Shown piece by piece: positions 45,346 through 53,019 of a stretch of 64,000 bases of DNA (its first letter is position 1; the number at the start of each line of letters is the position of its first letter). The notes beneath the pieces were generated by a model, which saw nothing but the letters and a program-made list of their open reading frames with translations, had not been told where the DNA came from and did not search any database. This stretch comes from Lachnospiraceae bacterium G41. GTDB lineage: Bacteria; Bacillota; Clostridia; Lachnospirales; Lachnospiraceae. The stretch is from contig FNEU01000004.1 in the NCBI GenBank assembly GCA_900100245.1, positions 84,219 through 148,218 on the forward strand, written 5' to 3'. The translations under genes and the position numbers were made by a program.

Positions 45346-46781
45346 ATAAATTTAAACTGTTTATAGAAAATTTTATAGTCTATGGATTTGGCGGAGTTAT
45401 CAGCAAGATAATTCCGCTTATTATGGTACCAATTGTCGTAAAGCTTCTTCCGAGCGAGGACTATTATGGTATAAGTGATATGTCCAACACCATTATTTCG
45501 TTTGCGAGCGCAATAGCAATAATGGGAATGTATGATGCTATGTATCGAATGTTTTTTGAAAAAGAAGACGAGGGGTACAAAAAAGAGATTTGTTCAACGA
45601 CTGTATATTTTACTTCTGCAATGTCAATCATTGTTTTTATTGTGATGATATTGATAAGGAATTTTTTGGCAACCTTGTTTTTAAAAGATATAAATTTAAA
45701 CTATGTTATTTTTATATCTGCTTTTGCCACTTTAGTAGGAGCCACGAACGGTATTATTTCGGCACCGACCAGAATGCAAAACAAACGCGGAGTATTTCTG
45801 ATTCTTAATACCGTAGGACCGATTATATCTTACTCAATAGCTATTCCGCTTATACTTAAAGGACATTATATTATTGCGTTACCTTTGGCCTTTGCTTTAT
45901 CCAATTTTTCACTGGAATGCGTATTTGCTATCTTAAATCACAAATGGTTTTCAATCAAATCATTCCGCAAGGAATACTTAAAGCCTTTGCTTTTAATAGC
46001 GGTACCTTTGATACCTAATTTCCTTGTTTATTGGATTTTCAATTCTTGCGATCGATTAATGATTACAAACCTGTTGTCTTTGGGTGATGACGGTGTATAT
46101 GCGGTTGGTTCCAAACTTGGACTGGCAAGTCAGCTGATTTATACTGCGTTCGCAGGTGGCTGGCAGTTTTTTGCCTTTTCCGTAATGAAGGAAAAAGATC
46201 AGGTTGAGACAAATTCAAAAATATTTGAATATCTTGGAACTATTTCTTTTGCCGGATTTTCATTTATTTGTGTAATTGCATATCCCTTGTTTTACATATT
46301 ATTCAAGGATACGGCATATCTTGGTGGATTTATCATTTCGCCGTATTTGTTTTTAGCTCCTCTTCTCCAAATGCTGTTCCAGGTTGAAGCAAATCAATTT
46401 CTTGTCATTAAAAAAACGTGGCCTAATTTGTTCATCTTATCATCAGGCGCTGTTTTTAATCTGATTATGAATTTTGTATTGATTCCTAAAATCGGAATAG
46501 AAGGTGCGGCGATTGCTACTTTGGGAGGATATATTATTACGGATATTATCTGTACGGTAGTTCTGATTAAGATGAAACTGATGACGGTTTCATTTCGCTT
46601 TATTGTTTCATGTGCGCTCTGTTTAGGTTATTTTGCGTTATGGCGATTGATGTCCGGTACAAACATATTGTTAAATGTAATAGCAATGTTTGCTCTATTG
46701 GCAATATACATTGTAATGTACAATAAAGAATTAAAGAATGTATCTGTAAAGGTAAAAGGTTTATTGAAAAGAAAGGAATAA
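45342..46781 (+). CDS. Wzx-like oligosaccharide flippase
   Basis: A 479-residue membrane protein, start GTG 45342 overlapping the fdtA stop. It has about 12-14 membrane segments of the MATE/MOP type: YGFGGVISKIIPLIMVPIVV at the start and YWIFNSCDRLMITNLLSLGD in the middle. It would flip the lipid-linked repeat unit across the membrane. A second flippase of the same superfamily is at 62070. Confidence 0.9.
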   Translation: MNKFKLFIENFIVYGFGGVISKIIPLIMVPIVVKLLPSEDYYGISDMSNTIISFASAIAIMGMYDAMYRMFFEKEDEGYKKEICSTTVYFTSAMSIIVFIVMILIRNFLATLFLKDINLNYVIFISAFATLVGATNGIISAPTRMQNKRGVFLILNTVGPIISYSIAIPLILKGHYIIALPLAFALSNFSLECVFAILNHKWFSIKSFRKEYLKPLLLIAVPLIPNFLVYWIFNSCDRLMITNLLSLGDDGVYAVGSKLGLASQLIYTAFAGGWQFFAFSVMKEKDQVETNSKIFEYLGTISFAGFSFICVIAYPLFYILFKDTAYLGGFIISPYLFLAPLLQMLFQVEANQFLVIKKTWPNLFILSSGAVFNLIMNFVLIPKIGIEGAAIATLGGYIITDIICTVVLIKMKLMTVSFRFIVSCALCLGYFALWRLMSGTNILLNVIAMFALLAIYIVMYNKELKNVSVKVKGLLKRKE

Positions 46782-46795
46782 TAGGAAGGGACGTT

Positions 46796-47863
46796 ATGAA
46801 TAAAATATTAATTGGCGGTGCAGGTGGTGCACCTTCTGAAGGCGTAATAAAATCACTTTTGTTAAGTTCAAAAAAGGAAGAGGTAATTGGAATGGGTTCA
46901 GTGGCCAGTGATTTGGCTATGTCTCATGCTCAAAGAAAGTATCTTGTTCCTTACGCAAATGATGCAAAATATAAAGATTCTCTGATGAAAGTTTTAAAAG
47001 AGGAAAAACCTTCTTTAATTCACTTGCAAAATGATCTTGAAGTTTGGCATGTTTCAAAAATCAGAGATGATGTTATGGAAATGGGAACAAAGGTATTTAT
47101 GCCCAGACATGAAGTTATTGATACCTGTGTTAGCAAATGGAAGTCTTGGGAGGCATTTAAAAAAGCAGGCGTTACGGTTCCGGAAAATATGTTCATTAAT
47201 TCTGAAGATGATCTTAAGCGTGCATTCAAAGAATTAGGAGACAGTGATGGAAAGATTTGGCTTAGAGCGGAAGAAATGGCCGGTGGCGGAGTAGGATCTA
47301 TCCCAACCAATCATTATGATATGGCTAAAGCTTGGATTAATCGTTATGACGGTTGGGGCAAATTTATTGCGGCTCAGATGTTAGGCTCTCAGACAATTAC
47401 ATGGCTTTCAATCTGGTATGAGGGAAAACTTGTTGTTGCTCAGACCAGAAAAAGAACAGGATGGATTCATGGTAATCGTTCCGCATCGGGTGTAACAGGT
47501 GTGACCAAGGTTGGTACAACATGCAGTGACGACCTTGTAACAGACATTGCAATGAAAACTGTATTTGCGGTTGATGAAAAGCCTCACGGAATATTTGGCG
47601 TGGATATGACGTATGATAATAACGGTATTCCCAATCCCACAGAAATCAATATTTCGAGATTTTTCACCACAATTCTTTTCTTTACAAAGGCCGGTTTAAA
47701 TATGCCTGAAATTTTTAAAGATTTGGCTTTATACGAAGAATTTCCCAAGCTGGAAAAGAACATTAATCCGTTACCTGACGGATTGCTCTGGCTCAGAGGT
47801 ATGGATACCGAGCCTATGATTACAACAAGAGAAGAAATAGATAAAGAGATTATTTGCTTATGA
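46796..47863 (+). CDS. ATP-grasp carboxylate-amine ligase-like enzyme
   Basis: A 355-residue cytosolic protein, start ATG 46796 behind GGAAGG. It has a Rossmann-like preATP part (ILIGGAGGAPSEGVIKSLLL), then KWKSWEAFKKAGVTVPENMF and the ATP-grasp core IWLRAEEMAGGGVGS. GIFGVDMTYDNNGIPNPTEI, with the Mg-binding acidic residues, and NISRFFTT follow. It resembles carbamoyl-phosphate-synthase-type ATP-grasp ligases. In a sugar cluster such an enzyme may join a carboxylate to an amine, for instance an amino acid to a uronic acid. It is coupled to the next epimerase by an ATGA overlap. Confidence 0.85.
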   Translation: MNKILIGGAGGAPSEGVIKSLLLSSKKEEVIGMGSVASDLAMSHAQRKYLVPYANDAKYKDSLMKVLKEEKPSLIHLQNDLEVWHVSKIRDDVMEMGTKVFMPRHEVIDTCVSKWKSWEAFKKAGVTVPENMFINSEDDLKRAFKELGDSDGKIWLRAEEMAGGGVGSIPTNHYDMAKAWINRYDGWGKFIAAQMLGSQTITWLSIWYEGKLVVAQTRKRTGWIHGNRSASGVTGVTKVGTTCSDDLVTDIAMKTVFAVDEKPHGIFGVDMTYDNNGIPNPTEINISRFFTTILFFTKAGLNMPEIFKDLALYEEFPKLEKNINPLPDGLLWLRGMDTEPMITTREEIDKEIICL

Positions 47864-48756
47864 GTATTTTGATTACGGGAACCTCCGGATTTGTAGGAAA
47901 AAGGGTAATTGAACAAATGAGAATTCACTATAGAAGTGAGGATATCATTACTTTCTCTTCTTCTTCCATTGACGGTATTAAGAATATAGATTCAAAGAAT
48001 TACGAAATTGACAGTGATTATTTGGTCAATTCCGGATGTGAGGAAGTTGAAACTCTCGTGCATATCGGTGCATTTACTCCCAAATCCGGATCTGAAACCA
48101 ATGACATTAATAAATCTTCGAGCAATATTGAAAATACCAAAAGATTGCTGGAAGCGTTATCTCAAATAAAGAGTTTAAAAAGGGTTGTTTATTTGAGTAC
48201 TCTTGATGTTTATGAACCGACTGATGAAATTATCAGTGAAAAAACTCCGGTAGGGCCTCAAACAATGTATGGTTGGTCAAAATTGTATTGCGAAGAGATG
48301 GTTAAGACATTTGCAAATCAAAACAATTTGCTTTTTTGTATATTACGATTAGGGCATGTTTACGGAGAAGGAGAAGAAAAATACAGAAAAGTTATGCCCG
48401 TAATGATTAAATCTGCCCTCAAAAATGAGGGAATCAGTATATATGGTGACGGAGAGGCATTAAGGTCATTTATATATATCGAAGATGTAGCAAAAGCTGT
48501 TGTTAACTCGCTTATGCTTCCTTCTTCGGATGTCATTAATATTGTGGGTAATGAAGCAACAAGCATAAACGATCTGGCTGAAAAAATAATAGCATTATCC
48601 GGAAACGATATTAAGATTGAACACATTCCTTCAAACGGTGCCAATCGGAATTATATATTTGATAACAGCAAATTATTAAGTACTCTCTTGGATAGTCTGA
48701 CTCCTTTGGAAACCGGACTTAAAAGGGAAATGGAATATTTAAAAAAATTATCATGA
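47860..48756 (+). CDS. NAD-dependent epimerase/dehydratase (SDR)
   Basis: A 298-residue extended SDR. ATG 47860 is chosen: it overlaps the ATP-grasp stop as ATGA and gives ILITGTSGFVGKRV. LSTLDVYEP, catalytic YGWSK, RLGHVYGEG and RSFIYIEDVAKAV follow. It overlaps the HAD gene by 4 bp, so ATP-grasp, SDR and HAD form one coupled module. The substrate is unknown. Confidence 0.85.
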   Translation: MSILITGTSGFVGKRVIEQMRIHYRSEDIITFSSSSIDGIKNIDSKNYEIDSDYLVNSGCEEVETLVHIGAFTPKSGSETNDINKSSSNIENTKRLLEALSQIKSLKRVVYLSTLDVYEPTDEIISEKTPVGPQTMYGWSKLYCEEMVKTFANQNNLLFCILRLGHVYGEGEEKYRKVMPVMIKSALKNEGISIYGDGEALRSFIYIEDVAKAVVNSLMLPSSDVINIVGNEATSINDLAEKIIALSGNDIKIEHIPSNGANRNYIFDNSKLLSTLLDSLTPLETGLKREMEYLKKLS

Positions 48757-49376
48757 AGATTATTTTTGATTTAGACGGTACTCTGATAGATTCGTCCGAG
48801 AGAATGTACAGGTTGTTTCAGGAACTTGTTCCGGAATCGGATTTTTCTAAAGAAGGTTACTGGGAATTAAAACGTAATAAGGTAAATCACAGGATGCTTT
48901 TGGAACGTTATTTTCCAAATTATGATTTTGATGATTTCAACGAAAAATGGCTTAAAAGGATTGAAGCCGAGGAGTATTTGAAAACAGATATTCTCTATTA
49001 TGATTCGATTGATACTCTTAATGCCTTAAAAAAAAGAGGAGTCGGGATTATTCTTTTGACCGCAAGACAGTCAAGAGAGGGATTATATCAGGAACTCGAA
49101 CGATTGGGCATATATACCTTTTTTGATGTGATATTAACTACGGAAGGTTCAAAATCAAAAGAATCATTACTTAAGGACAGCGGAATTTTGAATCATGTTA
49201 AAAATGCGGATTATGTTCTTTTTGTTTCGGATATGGGCAAAGATATTATGATAGGCAAAGAATTTGGTTTGAAAACAATAGCTATTACACATGGATTTAT
49301 GAATGAAAAATGTTTGTCAGAGTATAAACCGAATATAATAATAAACAATTTAAATGAAATATTAGAACTAATATAA
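48753..49376 (+). CDS. HAD-superfamily phosphatase
   Basis: A 207-residue hydrolase with motif I FDLDGTLIDSS, an alpha-helical cap, motif II ILLTARQSR, a Lys before motif IV, and FVSDMGKDIMIGKEFGLKT. It would remove phosphate from a small sugar phosphate or other metabolite. Translational coupling to the preceding SDR suggests it acts in the same pathway, perhaps on a heptose- or glycerol-like phosphate, but this is a guess. Confidence 0.88.
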   Translation: MKIIFDLDGTLIDSSERMYRLFQELVPESDFSKEGYWELKRNKVNHRMLLERYFPNYDFDDFNEKWLKRIEAEEYLKTDILYYDSIDTLNALKKRGVGIILLTARQSREGLYQELERLGIYTFFDVILTTEGSKSKESLLKDSGILNHVKNADYVLFVSDMGKDIMIGKEFGLKTIAITHGFMNEKCLSEYKPNIIINNLNEILELI

Positions 49377-49391
49377 CAAAAAGGAGAAGAA

Positions 49392-50051
49392 ATGACGGAT
49401 TTAATTATTGTTGGAGCTGGTGAACACGGGAGAATGATGTTTAATTTCTTCAAAGAAAGCACAGATTATAATGTTATCTCCTTTGCTGTTGAAGAAAAAT
49501 ATTACAATTGGGACATAATTGAAGGTATTCCTGTAATCACTGTAGAAAGATTAATAAAAGATTATAAACCTGAAGATATACAGTTATTTGTTGCTATTAC
49601 ATTTAATAATATGAACAGGGAAAGAAAGAGGCTGTACGAGTATTTAAATAAATATGGATTTAGTTTTGTGTCGTATATACATCCTTCTTCAATAGTTGAT
49701 AAAACAGTTAAAATAGGTGAAAATGTTGTTATTATGGAGAATAATGTTGTTCAATATAATGTAAGTATTGGAAATAACGTAGTTGTTCAGGCCGGAGGAG
49801 TAATTGCGCATAGTACCAAGATAGAAGATGATGTATGGATAGCACCTTGCTCATCCATAGCCGGTTTTGTTAATATTGGGCAGGGAAGTTTTATTGGCAT
49901 TAATTCCACAATATGTAATAACTTGGAGATAGCCCCGAAAACAATAATTGGCGGTGGCAGTGTTATACATAAAACCATTGCTGAAGAAGGAGTCTACGTT
50001 GGAAATCCTTTTAGAAAAATAAAAGATAGTTCTGAAGGCTATTTTTCATGA
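49392..50051 (+). CDS. PglD-family sugar N/O-acetyltransferase
   Basis: A 219-residue protein. The N-terminal Rossmann-like part (LIIVGAGEHGRMMFNFFKES) and left-handed beta-helix with hexapeptides (VKIGENVVIMENNVVQYNVS, KIEDDVWIAPCSSIAG) match the PglD/NeuD family. It ends with VYVGNPFRKIK. It acetylates an amino or hydroxyl group on a nucleotide sugar. The next gene is the DegT aminotransferase, so N-acetylation of the 3-amino sugar (FdtC/QdtC role) is the best guess. Confidence 0.88.
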   Translation: MTDLIIVGAGEHGRMMFNFFKESTDYNVISFAVEEKYYNWDIIEGIPVITVERLIKDYKPEDIQLFVAITFNNMNRERKRLYEYLNKYGFSFVSYIHPSSIVDKTVKIGENVVIMENNVVQYNVSIGNNVVVQAGGVIAHSTKIEDDVWIAPCSSIAGFVNIGQGSFIGINSTICNNLEIAPKTIIGGGSVIHKTIAEEGVYVGNPFRKIKDSSEGYFS

Positions 50052-50064
50052 TTAGGAGAATTAA

Positions 50065-51183
50065 ATGGAAAGAAAGATGATAGAATACACAAGTTTGCTT
50101 CAAAATTACAATCTTTTTAAGGAGGAATATGAAGAAGCTGCATTAAGAGCTCTTCGCTCGGGATGGTATATCTTAGGTCCTGAGCTTGAAAAGTTTGAAA
50201 AGGATTTTGCGGCTTATCTTGGAGTTAAGCATTGCATTGGACTTAATAGTGGTACTGATGCGTTAATACTTGCAATAAGAGCACTCAATATAGGAGTAGG
50301 AGATGAAGTTATTGTCCCTGCAGGAACATATATAGCATCAGTGTTGGGTATTACTGAGAATGGTGCAACTCCCGTATATGTTGACACAACGGAAGATACA
50401 CTTTTAATTAATCCGGCTAAGATAGAAGAAGCGATTACTGATAAAACAAAAGCAATTCTTCCTGTACACCTCTACGGACAGGCGTGCGATATGACATCAA
50501 TAATGGATATTGCGAAGAGGCATAATCTGCCTGTTATTGAGGACTGTGCCCAGTGCCATGGAAGCAAATGGAAAGGCGTTTTGACCGGTACACAGGGAAC
50601 ACTTTCGTGTTTCTCTTTTTATCCTACCAAACCTCTTGGTGCGCTTGGCGATGCAGGATGCGTTTGTACCAATGACGATGAACTTGCAGATAAAGTACGC
50701 ATGTTAAGAAACTACGGCAGCCGTATTAAATATCATAATGAATCTATCGGAAGAAACAGCAGACTGGATGAAGTTCAGGCCGCAGCACTTTCGGTCGGAC
50801 TTTCGCATTTGGATGAATGTAATGAGATAAGGGTAAAATTAGCTGAAAAGTATTTAAAGGGTATCAACAATCCTAAAGTTAAGCTGCCTTATACTAATCC
50901 CAATGCAACACATGTATACCATTTATTCCCTGTAATTGTGGATGATCAGAAAGCATTTCAGGATTTTCTTTTAAGCAAAGGAGTAAAGACTCAGGTTCAT
51001 TATCCTATTCCTCCGTTCCTTGCAGAATGCTATGAAGGAACCGATGCAGGAAAAGGAGAGGAAGGAAAGAAGCTTTATTCAAATGCATATTATATAGCCA
51101 CGCATGAAGTAAGTTTGCCGATATACAGTGGCATGAGCGAAGAAGATATTGATGAGGTTATCAAAGTGGTGAACGAATTTTAA
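50065..51183 (+). CDS. DegT/DnrJ/EryC1 nucleotide-sugar aminotransferase (FdtB/QdtB-like)
   Basis: A 372-residue PLP enzyme. SGWYILGPELEKFEKDFAAY and LNSGTDALILAIRAL open the fold. EDCAQCHGS holds the PLP-contacting Asp, and FYPTKPLGALGDAG carries the Schiff-base lysine (TKPLG). RNYGS and RLDEVQAA follow. With FdtA in the cluster it would aminate a 3-keto-6-deoxyhexose. ATG 50065 has a TTAGGAG site. The rmlA and rmlB genes needed to supply dTDP-4-keto-6-deoxyglucose are not in the window. Confidence 0.92.
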   Translation: MERKMIEYTSLLQNYNLFKEEYEEAALRALRSGWYILGPELEKFEKDFAAYLGVKHCIGLNSGTDALILAIRALNIGVGDEVIVPAGTYIASVLGITENGATPVYVDTTEDTLLINPAKIEEAITDKTKAILPVHLYGQACDMTSIMDIAKRHNLPVIEDCAQCHGSKWKGVLTGTQGTLSCFSFYPTKPLGALGDAGCVCTNDDELADKVRMLRNYGSRIKYHNESIGRNSRLDEVQAAALSVGLSHLDECNEIRVKLAEKYLKGINNPKVKLPYTNPNATHVYHLFPVIVDDQKAFQDFLLSKGVKTQVHYPIPPFLAECYEGTDAGKGEEGKKLYSNAYYIATHEVSLPIYSGMSEEDIDEVIKVVNEF

Positions 51184-51194
51184 CGGGTAATGTT

Positions 51195-52286
51195 ATGGAA
51201 AAAACAAAAGAGGTTAGTAATACTGTACAAGGTGAAAAAGGTAATAGAGCAGAGCAATTGCAATTTTTGAGATTTATTTGCTTCTTGATGATATGTTTAT
51301 TGCATTCCTCAAAGTATTGTGAGAATTGGGTTCCTGTAGGATATGGCGCAGCCAATGCTGTCGTGTTCTTTTTCATTTTAAGTGGATTTACATCCGGATA
51401 TTCCTCTTATGATGGTAAAATAACATTATCCTTTAAGAATGAAATATTATTTTTATATGGTAAAGTTAAAAAGTTTTATCCTTTGTACTTTTTAACTACA
51501 ATGTATTTTGTGATTTATTCGGGCATACCTAATTATGTTACAATCTTAGAGTTTAAGAGAATATCGCTTTTACTCGTACAGTTAGCTAAGAATTTACTAT
51601 TGATTCAATCATGGTTTTCTGATTACTATTTTGCTTTCAATGGGGTGGGATGGTTTTTATCAACCATATTCTTTTTATATTTTTTTAATTTACCTTTAAA
51701 AAAATTATTTTGCTTGATTAAAGAGAAAACAAAAAATATATATATATATATGCTTATAGCCATCGTTTCTTTCGTAGGTGTTTATTGTTATTGCTATTTT
51801 ACAAGGAATACAAATATACAATATATGCATTATGCTTTTCCTATATCGAGATTATTTGAATACATTGCAGGAATGAGTTTAGGTTATTTTATAAGATCTA
51901 TTTCTAAAAAAATCACTTATAATAATTTTCTATTTTATTCTATTTTAGAGTTATTAATGTTTACATTTTGGATTTATAATATTTTTTTGCCAATGAAGGA
52001 TTGGAAATATAATATAATCCATTGGTTCATTCCTAATTGCCTTTTAATTTGCGTTTTTGCGTTAGGGAAAGGCCTGTTATCAGACATATTCAAATTAAAA
52101 TTCTTTCTGTTTTTGGGAAATATATCGTTTGAGTGCTTCCTGTTGCACAAGGTAATAATAAAAATGTACTATGATAGTGGAGTAGAAAAAACCGGAATCT
52201 TTGGTAACATTTTTTCGTTATTATTTATTATAATAGGAACTGTATTACTTGCTTCATTAATTAAAAACAAGAAGTCAAATCGGTAA
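51195..52286 (+). CDS. Membrane acyltransferase (acyltransferase-3 family)
   Basis: A 363-residue protein with about 10 membrane segments. The start LQFLRFICFLMICLLHSSKY carries the conserved RxxAxxxV/H-type region, with His in the first helix. VVFFFILSGFTSGYSS is the FFxxSGF motif. It would O-acetylate the polymer or its lipid-linked unit. A basic soluble N-terminus of about 20 residues precedes the first helix. It is the last gene before rubrerythrin. Confidence 0.88.
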   Translation: MEKTKEVSNTVQGEKGNRAEQLQFLRFICFLMICLLHSSKYCENWVPVGYGAANAVVFFFILSGFTSGYSSYDGKITLSFKNEILFLYGKVKKFYPLYFLTTMYFVIYSGIPNYVTILEFKRISLLLVQLAKNLLLIQSWFSDYYFAFNGVGWFLSTIFFLYFFNLPLKKLFCLIKEKTKNIYIYMLIAIVSFVGVYCYCYFTRNTNIQYMHYAFPISRLFEYIAGMSLGYFIRSISKKITYNNFLFYSILELLMFTFWIYNIFLPMKDWKYNIIHWFIPNCLLICVFALGKGLLSDIFKLKFFLFLGNISFECFLLHKVIIKMYYDSGVEKTGIFGNIFSLLFIIIGTVLLASLIKNKKSNR

Positions 52287-52324
52287 TATATTAGAAAAAT
52301 AATAAAGAATTGGGAGGTAATTAT

Positions 52325-52888
52325 ATGGCAGAAAACAAATGGAGATTCAGAGGAGAAGATTTAAAGGGTACAGAAACAGAGAAAAACCTTCTTGCAGCGT
52401 TTGCCGGAGAGTCGGAAGCGCGCAATAAGTATACATTCTTTGCTTCCAAAGCAAAGAAAGAGGGATTCGTACAGATTTCCAATATATTTGCCGAGACGGC
52501 TGCTAACGAAAAGGAACATGCTGAAATATGGTATAAGATACTGACAGGTATCGGAACCACTGTTGAATGTCTTGAGGCTGCCGCAGACGGAGAAGCATAT
52601 GAGTGGAAAGAAATGTATCCTTCATTCGCAGCTAAAGCAAGAGAAGAGGGCTTTGATGAAATAGCAGAACTTTTCGAAGGTGTGGCTGCTATTGAAAAAG
52701 AACATGAAGAAAGATACAGAAAACTTCTCAAAAACATAGAAGGAAAACTTGTGTTTTCACGCGATGGCGACTGTGTATGGCAGTGCTCTAACTGCGGACA
52801 TATCGTTATAGGTAAGGAAGCCCCGGAGGTTTGTCCTGTATGTAATCACCCCAGAGACTATTTCCAGTTAAAAGCAGAGAATTATTAA
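52325..52888 (+). CDS. rbr: Rubrerythrin
   Basis: A 187-residue cytosolic protein. ATG 52325 is chosen behind GGGAGG at 52312-52317. The ferritin-like diiron part has [33 protein letters not shown] and [15 protein letters not shown]. The C-terminal rubredoxin-like iron site is CxxC...CxxC in [10 protein letters not shown] and CPVCNHP. It reduces hydrogen peroxide in anaerobes. It has its own terminator and does not belong functionally with the glycan genes, so it may have been trapped there. Confidence 0.95.
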   Translation: MAENKWRFRGEDLKGTETEKNLLAAFAGESEARNKYTFFASKAKKEGFVQISNIFAETAANEKEHAEIWYKILTGIGTTVECLEAAADGEAYEWKEMYPSFAAKAREEGFDEIAELFEGVAAIEKEHEERYRKLLKNIEGKLVFSRDGDCVWQCSNCGHIVIGKEAPEVCPVCNHPRDYFQLKAENY

Positions 52889-52911
52889 AGATACAATAAA
52901 GAATATAATAT

Positions 52912-52948
52912 ATGGCTCGGGAACAATGTGTTGTTGCCGAGCCATTTT
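52912..52948 (+). terminator. Intrinsic terminator after rubrerythrin
   Basis: ATGGCTCGG (52912-52920) pairs with CCGAGCCAT (52937-52945), and an inner AACAA/TTGTT pair extends the stem. It is followed by TTTT. Confidence 0.88.
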
Positions 52949-52955
52949 GGCAGAG

Positions 52956-52984
52956 TTGAAAAAAGCCTCATTTTAGTGTAAAAT
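52956..52984 (+). promoter_or_regulatory. Promoter of the right-hand part of the cluster
   Basis: TTGAAA (52956-52961) and TAAAAT (52979-52984) are spaced by 17 bp, just after the rubrerythrin terminator. Confidence 0.65.
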
Positions 52985-53019
52985 TACATTAATTTATTAG
53001 TTACTTTCGGAAGAGAATA

